From positions 7,915,391-7,979,390 of the forward strand of contig CM067319.1 of the NCBI GenBank assembly GCA_034231615.1: a DNA stretch of 64,000 nt. The letters are read 5' to 3'. Both the position numbers and the translations under genes were made by a program. The stretch's first letter is position 1; each line of letters begins with the position of its first letter. Origin of the DNA: Meghimatium bilineatum (Eukaryota; Mollusca; Gastropoda; Stylommatophora; Philomycidae). This document shows, in pieces, positions 34,999 through 45,795 of the stretch. The notes beneath the pieces are model-generated. The model searched no databases, had not been told where the DNA came from, and saw nothing but the letters and a program-made list of their open reading frames with translations.

Positions 34999-35200
34999 TA
35001 GATCGTTCTCAAACTCCTAAAGATTATCATGTCGTAGTCCGGAGAACGAGATATGTTGTGCCATGGTGTCTAAATTAGCTGCATTATATGCGCCTTTGCA
35101 AGACATTCCTCACTTTGGCATGGTTTCTGAATTACATTGACCATCTATACGTGGGACAGTCAACTGTACACCTAAAACCATCTCAGTGAACGCAGTAGTT
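34999..35200 (-). mobile_element. S-A SINE-like element
   Basis: GATCGTTCTCAAACTCC, GTCGTAGTCCGGAGAACG, TATGCGCCTTTGCAAGACAT and GTGGGACAGTCAACT. Confidence 0.75.
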
Positions 35201-35379
35201 GATGAACGTACAAAAATATGAAGAAGTCTCTATTTCTCATCTATCCTTATCTACAAACTCCTACGTGTAAACCCGTCAGGAAAATGTAGCTTAGTAATAG
35301 TTGTAACGTTGTTGACCTCTTCGTCCTTTATAATATTTTTGTTCATTTTTTTTAAAGAATATATGCTATTCTTAAACAC

Positions 35380-36000
35380 CTTAAACAGGTAAATGAGTTC
35401 ACTTACTTAAACAGGTGAGTTCACTTAATTAGGAAGCATTATATCGAGTAGTGAAGGGGAAAAACCAGTAAAGAGATACAAAATAGATGCAACAAAACAT
35501 ACCAGATTCTCGGACAGATGACACGTATTTTCAAGAACAAAAATGTACACATTGACACTAAATTTCCATTACACAAGTCTATTATTTTTCCATCACTGTG
35601 ATACCAGTGCCAAACCTGGACAATGACAGCACAAGACAAACGAAAAATAGTGACCGCAAAAATTTCATGGCGACGAAGAATACTCGGAGTGTCATTAAGA
35701 GATAGAATTAGAAACGATAACATCAGACAGATAACCAAAACAATACGAGTATTGGAACACATCAAAATACAACAGTTCAAGTGGTTTTCACACGCTTCCA
35801 GACTACCAACAAACAGCATGCCACAGATGACCATGACACATAGACATAACGGTTATAAAGCCAGAGGCAGACCATGTCAAAGATGGATCACAGAAATCAA
35901 AGCCCACTCAGGAACAAGCTTACTAACAGCACACAAGATGGCCATCTCCACAGAACTCTTCTACCCTGACGCCGGAAGGCAAACAAGGGCTACAGAATAG
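35380..36000 (+). pseudogene. L-B LINE 3' fragment with a 125-codon open frame
   Basis: After broken frames (NEFTYL-like at 35390) an uninterrupted stretch at 35623-36000 reads DKRKIVTAKISWRRRILGVS, RDRIRNDNIRQITKTI, IKIQQFKWFSHASRLP, KARGRPCQRWITEIKAH and ends TRATE-stop. It is the C-terminal, post-RT region of an L-B-like element. The stop is followed at once by a CAGA-type tract. Openness over 125 codons suggests a relatively young copy, but RT and endonuclease are absent. Confidence 0.75.
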
Positions 36001-37418
<1,418 letters not shown>

Positions 37419-37423
37419 TAGAT

Positions 37424-37745
37424 AAATCTATAAGAGAAAGATCGAGATTGTAGAGATTAAATGTCTAAGGAAGGCTATTGGATTCACCAGACTCGACAAA
37501 ATGTTCAGTGAGAACAATAAGTATCACATTGTGCATCGAATATACCGAGAAACATAAAACGGTTTGTACAGCTTATGAGGATAAAACAAGGGCAGACCGA
37601 AGATAAAATGGCAGACAATATCAAAACCACTAAGAATAAATAATTGTACTAAGAATAACAAACCCCTACGCTCAACAGCAAGTGTTGATGCTACTATAAC
37701 ACCACCTGGGGATAGACAATAGAAAATAACCAAATAGGACATCCA
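37424..37745 (+). pseudogene. L-B LINE 3' end
   Basis: EIKCLRKAIGFTRLDKMFSE and TVCTAYEDKT-type frames, then the family end CACCTGGGGATAGACAATAG at about 37706-37725. Confidence 0.7.
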
Positions 37746-37837
37746 CGGTTGAAAAGGCGTATCACAACATAAGATGCATGTTTTACTTAACCACTAATAC
37801 ATCTACTTCAGATACAATCTTTACTTTTCGTATGTTC

Positions 37838-38026
37838 AAGTAAATTTAAGTAGGAAGCCAGAGGACAATTTTAAAAATTCTTGAGACTAACGGGAATTGA
37901 ACCAGTCCGTTCTACGGCACCAAATCGCCTAGCAACAATTGCACACGCGTTTGAATGGCTTGATCAAATCGCATCTTTTTTGGAGATGCGGTTAGTCAAG
38001 TACGGAAAAACGCGTGTGCAATTGTT
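37838..38026 (-). mobile_element. S-B copy with inverted 5' segment
   Basis: Minus-strand 3' half (CTAACGGGAATTGAACCAG to CGCCTAGCAAC) is joined to a plus-strand segment (GATGCGGTTAGTCAAGTACGG). Exact 18-bp inverted arms, ACAATTGCACACGCGTTT at 37935-37952 and its complement at 38008-38025, bound the inverted part. It stands between one diverged unit of the 39-bp array (37806-37836) and the main array. Confidence 0.75.
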
Positions 38027-38930
38027 TTCAATTGCATACTCGTATGTAAGCTTTCAGTGCAGACAAAATCGTTACTTCTCGTATGTAAGCTTTCAGTGGA
38101 AACACAATCTTTACTTCTCGTATGTAAGCTTTCAGTGGAGACACAATCTTTACTTCTCGTATGTAAGCTATCAGTGGAGACACAATCTTTACTTCTCGTA
38201 TGTAAGCTTTCAGTGGAGACACAATCTTTACTTCTCGTATGTTAAACTTTCAGTGGAGACACAATCTTTACTTCTCGTATGTAAGCTTTCAGTGGAGACA
38301 CAATCTTTACTTCTCGTAGGTAAGCTTTCAGTGGAGACACAATCTTTACTTCTCGTATGTAAGCTTTCAGTGGAGACACAATCTTTACTTCTCGTATGTA
38401 AGCTTTCAGTGGAGACACAATCTTTACTTCTCGTATGTAAGCTTTCAGTGGAGACACAATCTTTACTTCTCGTATGTAAGCTTTCACTGCAGACACAATC
38501 TTTACTACTCTTATGTAAGCTTTCAGTGGAGACATAATCTTTACTTCTCGTATGTTAAGCTTTCAGTGCAGACAAAATATTCTTTACTTCTCGTATGTAA
38601 GCTTTAAGTGCAGACACAATCTTTACTTCTCGTATGTAATCTTTCAGTGGAGACACAATCTTTACTTCTCGTAAGTAAGCTTTCAGTGGAGACATAATCT
38701 TTACTTCTCGTATGTAAGCTTTCAGTGGAGACAAAATCTTTACTTCTCGTATGTTAAACTTTCAGTGCACACAAAATCTTCTTTACTTCTCGTATGTAAG
38801 CTTTCAGTGGAGACACAATCTTTACTTTTCGCATGTAAGCTTTTAGTGGAGACACAATCTTTACTTCTCGTATGTAAGCTTTTAGTGGAGACACAATCTT
38901 TACTTCTCGTATGTAAGCTTTAACACGCAT
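38027..38930 (+). repeat. 39-bp minisatellite
   Basis: About 22 copies of a unit with CAGTGGAGACACAATCTTTA and CTTCTCGTATGTAAGCTTT; 39 is divisible by three, so both strands show 13-residue periodic ORFs. An outlying unit (CAGATACAATCTTTACTTTT) lies on the far side of the S-B insertion at about 37808. Confidence 0.96.
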
Positions 38931-39485
38931 CTCGACGAGAATACATTATTTTACAGTGCATTAGTCCAATAAATGCATCTCTTGGGATTGATAACTTATC
39001 AGTATAAGTGGGCACTTCTGCATTCCTTCAGAGTAAAGCTCTGATTCGACCAAACAACTAGAAAATATTTTCTGAACATAAAGACTATTTTTCGTGTACA
39101 TAATTTCTATCATGGATCTCCCTGTGGGTACAAGACGGACAGTGAACTAATGAGACAATTGCAGCTATGGGGGTTGGTGAACGAATTATCAACAAAAATA
39201 CTATTGTTTCTTTGTTTCTACAATATGGCTCTATCGTGACTAACAATAATGAAATTGTTTGGAAAGAATATCTTTGAAATGTTTAGAGGATTGAGGATTG
39301 TACTCTGGTCATATCAAATGGTCATTTAATTTGTACCTTTGTGGTGAGGTACGAGACTTTTAACCTCGGACATGTGTCATTTTTGGCTACATCAGAAGTT
39401 TTTTAGCATAAAAATATTGGTGATTGTAGTTCAGGTAATCATGCCATCACTGACCTATAAATTCGCGTATACACCACCATATATA
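38931..39485. other. No recognisable feature
   Basis: AT-rich, all frames broken. Confidence 0.45.
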
Positions 39486-39489
39486 CTCT

Positions 39490-39685
39490 GTTCTTCTCTA
39501 CTAAGCAGCACACAGTCTGTCGAGAGTATCAGTCATAGCACGTAATTCAGTAGCTGAAGGACATAATCGGAAAAACTGGATCTCCGAAATAAATCCCATT
39601 TCCAAACAAGATATCACATGCGGGATTCAAATGCGCGATCTCTTGAGCACAAATGGAACGGCTTAACCACTACGACATCCAGTAT
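39490..39685 (-). mobile_element. S-E tRNA-derived SINE
   Basis: On the minus strand: A box TCGTAGTGGTTAAGCC, B-box-like TTTGAATCCCGC, then the body ending TCAGCTACTGAATTACGTGC. Other copies are at 41.9, 61.2 and 61.4 kb. Confidence 0.75.
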
Positions 39686-39943
39686 TGTCTGAGAATCAAT
39701 AAAAGGTAGTACTGCTAGTAGAACAGAATGAAAATAATACTCACGTGGGAGACAGGTAATGGAGTTCTACTGGATGACGACTGACATACTATCACTGATG
39801 CACAACAAAACACAGAATATAATCATACAAATGGCAATACACAGTACATAATCGACGTTCACTATCCGACAGTGATAGTGTGTCAGTCGTTATCCAGTAG
39901 AACCCCATTACCTGTCTGCCACGTGAGTATTATTGTCTGAGAA
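39683..39943. mobile_element. Foldback element, 65-bp arms
   Basis: Inverted arms at about 39736-39800 and 39872-39936 (four mismatches in 65) enclose about 70 bp. Left arm begins AATACTCACGTGGGAGACAG, right arm ends CTGCCACGTGAGTATT. Exact 13-bp direct repeats TATTGTCTGAGAA lie at 39683-39695 and 39931-39943, a possible target duplication. Confidence 0.75.
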
Positions 39944-40144
39944 AGTGATTATTTTTATAATAAAGTTAAGGAGTCTCTGTAACAAATGTTTGCTTCAACG
40001 ACCTACCAATTGAGCTCTATTGGATCATCTCTGTTTCTTGCCTTGGTGGTGCACTCTGCTAGACTGTACCCTGCCAATCTCGTGAGGCGTTAGCTGTACA
40101 GATGCGCTATTAACACTGAAACAACTATGTAAAAAGGCAAGGGA

Positions 40145-40560
40145 ATCAAGATTCTAACACAGTATTTATAGACCAGGAAAAGGCATTCGATAGAGTAGAT
40201 AGAAACATTCTCTGGGGAAAACTTAGAAATTTATAACATCAGTGGAAAACTGTTAAATAATGTAAAAGCATTATACCAAAATTGGCACAGCTGAGTAAGG
40301 ACAACAGATGGAATGACGGATAATGTCGAAACAAGATCTGGAGTAAGAGTAATACAAAGTTTCGGGATTTCCGCTCTACTTTTCAACATATACATGGACA
40401 AAATAATAAAAGAAGCTCGAATCAACAAAGAGAAAAATATTGCAGATGAATCCGATGAGAAAATGAATAATGAAATCAACGCTCTACTATTTGCTGACCA
40501 TCAACGTCTAATTTACAAAAATGAAGAAAATGTGCAAAACCACAATACATTGCTATTAGC
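40145..40560 (+). pseudogene. LINE RT fragment
   Basis: Reads TVFIDQEKAFDRVDRNILWG, then in other frames TTDGMTDNVETRSGVRV, GISALLFNIYMDKIIKEARI and INALLFADHQRLIY. The catalytic FADD box is FADH. It is truncated and broken, and different enough from L-A and L-D that I do not assign a family. Confidence 0.75.
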
Positions 40561-40564
40561 ATGT

Positions 40565-41075
40565 GCGAAATCATCATCAGGTGCAATGCCGGCTGGCGTG
40601 GGCGATCATGGCTCTCCGCAGCTCTCTATCTCCAGCATTATGTATCAAGATCGTTGTTAGTTCCCTGCCGTGGCAGGTTGTCAAATTGTCTGATATTTTC
40701 TCACGTTGCCGCCCTCTGTCTCTGTTGCTTTCAATCTTGCCTATTGTGATTATGTTCTCCAAACCTCCCTGCCTAATGAAGTGTTCAAAAAAATGAACAT
40801 TGACTTTTTCTTATATTATTGATTAAGGTACATTTCACATTTGACTCTTTCAAAACCTCGACATTAATTTTTCCGGCAGTCCATGACCTCTAATTTCCAG
40901 CTTTCCAGTTTGTTCATTGTCCAAGACTCGCACCCATATGTTAGTATAGGGGTTATATAGCACTGCATAACTCTGTTCCTCACCTCTAATGACAAGGTCA
41001 TATTGCACAATATTTTTTTGTTCATTTTTCTGAATGTTGTTTTTGCCTGCCCTATTCTGCTTCTTATTCATGTTC
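40565..41075 (-). pseudogene. L-D LINE C-terminal fragment
   Basis: Minus-strand frames give KNEQKNIVQYDLVIRGEEQS, NPYTNIWVRVLDNEQTGKLE, then HFFEHFIRQGGLENIITIGK, RDRGRQREKISDNLTTCHGR and DRELRRAMIAHASRHCT. The last piece matches 48936-49040, the end of the other L-D copy. Confidence 0.7.
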
Positions 41076-41405
41076 TTGAGACTAACGGGAGTTGAACTAG
41101 TCCGTTCTAACATGCACCGAATCGCCTTGCAATTCTAGTAAACGAATTTTTCCGTACTTGACTAACTTCATCTCCAAAAAAAAAGATGCAATTTTGTCAA
41201 GACATTCAAACTGTGTACTCACGTCACTGAGAACGGACCAATCCAGACAAGGACTATTACAACAACAAAGAACATCCCGTACAAGTATTGAAGTATCCTC
41301 AGTAACACAAACATATAACATCCGTCTTCGTACTACAGAGGCCAAACATTTTTAAAAAAACAGACAGTACAATGGTGTTTCAAATAATTGCTCATACAAG
41401 TAAAT
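41076..41405 (-). mobile_element. S-B element
   Basis: Full-length minus-strand unit: ACTAACGGGAGTTGAAC, CGAATCGCCTTGCAA, CAAGGACTATTACAACAAC, AAGTATTGAAGTATCCTCAG. It is followed by the start of a further unit (CAAGTAAATTCAAAAGG), again pointing to tandem organisation. Confidence 0.75.
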
Positions 41406-41880
41406 TCAAAAGGGAAATAGAAAAAGAACAAGATTGAAAATTACCCTTAAAAACGTTAAACTTTAAGAAGTAGAAATAATCAGTTGCAAGTCCTTACAAG
41501 AAAACTAAAAGTACAGGCAGCGGACCGCAACACATGGAGAATCAAAACCTCTGCCCTTTGTGCCCCCTATGCCACGAAAGGAACAAACTTAATAATAATC
41601 ATTCCAATGATAAAATAGATCACAGATAATAGATGATTTTCATTGTAATGTACTAAGTCACGTTGTGAGTACGAGATTCTTGATATTAACTTTCACACAT
41701 TCTTAAGAGTTTCTTGATGAAATTACACTTTATTCAACTGAATATTTTTCAATTATGGTAGGACGTTTTGGACATAAAAGTACTCCGTACTCACGAAAAC
41801 AATGGTTAATCAATATTTGAATACTAACATTTCAATATTAGGTAACTTCTGGTTCTCTCATTAATATTTTATTTTGATTG
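41406..41880. other. Mostly unassigned; short LINE-like piece
   Basis: At 41480-41580 a frame reads QLQVLTRKLKVQAADRNTWR-like, resembling the DRNTWR end of LINE proteins; too short to assign. Confidence 0.35.
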
Positions 41881-42120
41881 AATATGAAAGGTCATAGAGG
41901 ATTGACTTAATTGTACACGCGTTTCCTCATATGTATTAAGTCCCTTTCAATGAAGTAACACCACAGCGAAGAGTACCACGCATAACACGTAACTCCGTAG
42001 CTTCAAATCATTATCCTCATGAAAAATCACTTTGTAAATCGACTTGACCGTTTTTGAACCCGCCACTTCTTGAGCACAAAAACTAATGGATTACACACTA
42101 CGCTACGGAGATTCCCCATT
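41880..42120 (-). mobile_element. S-E tRNA-derived SINE
   Basis: Minus strand: CCGTAGCGTAGTGTGTAATCC head, B box GGGTTCAAAAACGG, body GAAGCTACGGAGTTACGTG, outer end GATTGACTTAATTGTACACG on the plus strand. Confidence 0.8.
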
Positions 42121-42284
42121 TGTTAACTGGGGAACTAAAGCCTCTTGTCGGGGCAGAATTTGTCAACCTAAAGTTGAAGTAGTGTTGCTTATATCGGGTT
42201 AATCAATCAAAGATCCCTCTTTTTGTGTTTAAAAGTCCTGATATGACGAAGTGACATAGTGTTTTTGTGTCTGTATTTTATCAG

Positions 42285-42441
42285 TAAAAAAAAAGGTAGC
42301 AAAGAATATGCACACTGCAACAATCCGTGCTACAAGATTAATAACCTGGAACCCGCAGTGGAAAATGACACAGGGAAGACATATGAGAATATGAACACAG
42401 AGATAGAGAAGGGTTTACTAGTTATGAGAATTATAGAGTGA
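42285..42441 (+). CDS. Candidate terminal exon, unknown protein
   Basis: A good acceptor (TTTTTGTGTCTGTATTTTATCAG, AG at 42283-42284) opens a 52-codon frame of ordinary composition ending at a TGA (42439-42441): KKKGSKEYAHCNNPCYKINN, later TGKTYENMNTEIEKG. The basic start and the YENM motif (fits SH2-binding YxN and YxxM patterns) would suit the cytoplasmic tail of a receptor. I do not recognise the protein; no upstream exon or poly(A) signal is seen. An AT-rich chance ORF is the alternative. Confidence 0.33.
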
Positions 42442-42529
42442 AGCTGAATATATATCCACGGACAGCCGAGTGGTAAAATCAATGTTTATGACTAAGTGTA
42501 AACGAAGATATGTAAATACTATACAGGTT

Positions 42530-43012
42530 CAATGTACTTGATTGATTGAGTTATTGATTAATGACTGATTCATTCGTTGAGTGATTTATTAGATCTTTGA
42601 TTGTTTTGGTGACGGGTTGATTTCTTGATTAGTTAATCGTTTGATTGGTTACTTCAGTGTTTAATTGATTTATTGTTTGATTGATTAATTTATTGAATGA
42701 TCGATTAATTGTTAGTTTTTTATTAATTGATCGATTATTTGAGAGATTAATTGATTGAATTAGTGGTTAATTGTTTAAATGATGGATTGTTTTAATAATG
42801 TGTTTAAATTACTTAGTTGCTTGAATGATGGTTTAAATAATTTATTGATATATTTATTTATTTATTGATTAATTGATTGGTTAATTGATTTCCTGACGGA
42901 TTCGTTAATTAATTGAATGACTGTTTGACTAGGTAATTGATTGATTTGTCAAGTAATTAACTGATTAATTAATTAATTGACTCAATGATTGATTGGTTGA
43001 TTTGACTAACTT
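42530..43012 (+). repeat. Degenerate ATTG/TTGA block
   Basis: About 480 bp of ATTGATTGATTAATT-type sequence, no fixed period. Confidence 0.9.
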
Positions 43013-43374
43013 TGTAAATCGCATAAAGTTGCTAAGAAGGTTTAGCATAAGGGTAGTAACCTCATTCTGAGATTTCCGTCCCGTGTTTCATGATTCTGGT
43101 TTGTAAGCGAGAATCCAGAATCGATAACTAACCGTTTATATGTACATTTTTTATCTTGAAAATGTAAGAAGGTCACAGTAAAATACGATCTGAAGATAAA
43201 GGTTGCCCATCTCGTGGACCTGCAATCTACAACTACATGGAATAAAATAGACATCTGGGTTGCAGTCGATTGAATAAAGTGTCCGATAAACACAAATCTG
43301 AATTAGAAAGTAAAAACTCGATGTCTGGCTCAGGAAAAATTAGAGTTAATTGGCACTCTTTAAGGGTTCTGGCA
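43013..43374. other. No recognisable feature
   Basis: Nothing identified. Confidence 0.4.
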
Positions 43375-43522
43375 CCATCAACGTGATCATCATCAGCATT
43401 ATCGGTGTTATCAGCATCATCGTTGTCGTCATCATCATTGTCAGCATCATACACAGCATCAACATCATCATCATCAACACCATCATTATCAGAATCATCA
43501 TCATTATCATCATCGACTTCAT
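43375..43522 (+). repeat. (ATC)n-type tract
   Basis: CATCATCATCAACACCATCA-like trinucleotide sequence, imperfect. Confidence 0.9.
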
Positions 43523-44109
43523 TACTTCAAATAATAAGAACATAAAAGTAGAAATCTGTAGTCACGGCAAGGTCACGTTATGACATTCTCCAACTGAACT
43601 GAAACTCTTGACGTAAAGTTGCTACGTTATTGTTGTTTTTTAAAAAATAAACATTACTCCTGTCGATCAGTCAGCCACAAGAAAGTTCTATTGAAGAGAT
43701 CATGCTCTGGAATGATCGAAGATTGGCGTAATCGATACTATGTAAATGTAAGGACACGTATGTAAATGGAAAAAAGTAGCTTTTGTGCTACTTTTTGTCT
43801 TGCTTATTATAAAAACGTGCTTAAATAGTCTGTTAAATATAGATAAATCGTATTTAAATATCTTCTTTTTTATGATGAACTCGTATTCTCTACATAATTT
43901 TCGTTGTAATTGTCTTTCTATAGTCCAGTTAGACAATTATGATAAAGTAATAGTCCATCTTTATTTCGGGGTCCTAAAGCAACAAGCTTTGGTTCACTGG
44001 TAGGCTATATATCTCCGTTTGGGGACCATATTTCAAATCATTGTCTTGTCTTCGTCTACGTTTTTCTCAATTACTGAAGATTGCAGAATGTTCTTTGAAG
44101 AATATAACA
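43523..44109. other. No recognisable feature
   Basis: AT-rich, with GTAGCTTTTGTGCTACTTTTTG forming a small hairpin at about 43777-43797. Confidence 0.45.
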
Positions 44110-44290
44110 CTCCTAGTTTTAGTTCTGATAGCTGTGCCTTTATCCTGAAACATCCGAGTTAAGATGTATTTTTGCTAATTTCTACTCTATAAGCGATGGA
44201 ACAGCCTAACCACCATAACTTCCTTAGTCCCCTTGTTACGAAATGCATGTCAAATTATACTGTCACTATCATTTCTCCCCTTTTTGAGAA
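44110..44290 (-). mobile_element. S-A 5' half
   Basis: AAACATCCGAGTTAAG, GATGGAACAGCCTAACCACC, ACTTCCTTAGTCCCCTTG and TACGAAATGCATG are in S-A order; the tail side is missing. Confidence 0.6.
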
Positions 44291-44509
44291 AGTCGGCGAC
44301 GACCATGTTAGGTGTGAAAAATAAACACACTGTACAACACTGTTATTGACATGATATATTATAAATTCAGTAAAATGTATGCATTGCTGACAATAATTCT
44401 AGTTTGAAAGAACATCCGTGATTTTTGTGTAGAATTATGAATTTAACACAAGAGAATTTGAAATGTGCCGATAACTATATTTCTGTTAGTTGTCCATATT
44501 TGTGTGTGT

Positions 44510-44541
<32 letters not shown>

Positions 44542-45120
44542 AACACTTTTAAAAATGGTGCATTGCCTTTGTATAAGCCGAGCACCCCTATTTCAGTACT
44601 GAAAAAAATTCAGTTAAACTATCGGCGTATGCACGGTAACCTGCGGTATATTTCATACAGTTCAATAAATATTTGTACGACTTACTAAGTCAAGACAGCC
44701 ATAGTATAGGATTAGTCCGCTCTGAAAATCCACCAACGAGTCAACAATTTAATAGAACTCTTCCTCAAGATTACTCTCTCCTCTATCTACGAGATCCTTG
44801 AGTTAATCTTATCATGGACAAAATTGAATCACAGAAAACATTTGTACAGATTTTTCTGTTCTAAACCAGTTTACGCAGACTTTGAAACAATCACCTTCCA
44901 ATCCTATATCTCAGCGTATAGTCTGGGGAGCTCACTTCTGTCAACTCCAATGACAGTTTGTTGCATCCAGAAACATAACAAAACCGTCTTAAGTCTTCCA
45001 AAAACTAGAAAGCTCATAGGATCAATTACCAACAAAAATTGCATTCTGTGCAATAAATAGCATTCTGTGCAATATCCACTGACAGAAGACGTTTAATTGA
45101 TTAATACAATCTGTCATATC
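44291..45120. other. Unassigned, with a (TG)n tract
   Basis: (TG)n at about 44501-44541. Otherwise no recognisable family; a 78-codon ORF at 44824-45060 resembles nothing known to me. Confidence 0.45.
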
Positions 45121-45163
45121 TTTGAGTGACAAATTTTCTTCTCTCTACTTCCTCGTTTTCCAG

Positions 45164-45246
45164 CCGAAGTCAGAGGCTGATTTTGAGTTCATCAATGAAC
45201 TGTACTATGGTATAAAATCCGAGAGAGGGCCATGGAGACAGAGCGT
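45164..45246 (+). CDS. Candidate 83-nt internal exon
   Basis: A strong acceptor, TTCTTCTCTCTACTTCC then TCGTTTTCCAG (AG at 45162-45163), and a consensus donor AGCGT|GTGAGTCAG at 45247 bracket 83 nt. Only one frame is open: PKSEADFEFINELYYGIKSE then RGPWRQS. Both splice sites and the acidic-aromatic composition favour a real exon; the protein is not recognised and no partner exon is visible. Confidence 0.4.
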
Positions 45247-45364
45247 GTGAGTCAGATCTGCTTCTAAACGCAATTCACTTTTTAAAATGTCCATCTCTTC
45301 AATATCTGAGATGTTCACAGTTCTGCTGTTCTGTGTGTGTTCTAAAACTTCACCGTGACAGCAC

Positions 45365-45795
45365 ATGGTTTTACTATGTCTGGGACATGCAGGTGTTCAT
45401 AGCAATGAGAGAGTAGACAGACTTGCCTGGGAAAATTCAAGCGTTCATAGCAATGACAGAGTAGACAGACTTGCATCAATAAATGGAGAGTTGATAATTA
45501 ACAAAGGGGACGAACTGAAAGTGGTTAACGAGCGTCCACTGGATGCACACACATGGATTGATGATACATCAAGGCAGAGATTCGAAGAACTTGGGATTAA
45601 ATGTCCAACTTTTACAGCTGTACGACTATCTGTAGAATGATTAGGGTATTCAACCAGCGAGACACCGGAACAATTAGTCTGCATATCCTTCGCACAGAAA
45701 TTGAATCGAATTACACTCAAGACACATTACTACAGAAGCAAATTGATGTGATAACAACGAACGCAAACAGTTACATGCTTTCTAAAATCTAAAGC
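45365..45795 (+). pseudogene. LINE RNase H C-terminal fragment with internal duplication
   Basis: LCLGHAGVHSNERVDRLAWE corresponds to the C-terminal RNase H motif (GHAGV-GNERAD). A 48-bp tandem duplication repeats VHSNDRVDRLA in frame. Downstream: SINGELIINKGDELKVVNER then a frame shift to RDTGTISLHILRTEIESNYT. A stop at 45640. Similar in kind to the fragment at 1-592, opposite strand. Confidence 0.7.

Noticed and set aside
37881-38537. 218-codon ORF
   Set aside because: 13-residue repeats from the 39-bp minisatellite.
39985-40035. tRNA-like segment AATAGAGCTCAATTGGTAGG on the minus strand
   Set aside because: Only an A-box-like match; no B box at the expected distance and no second copy.
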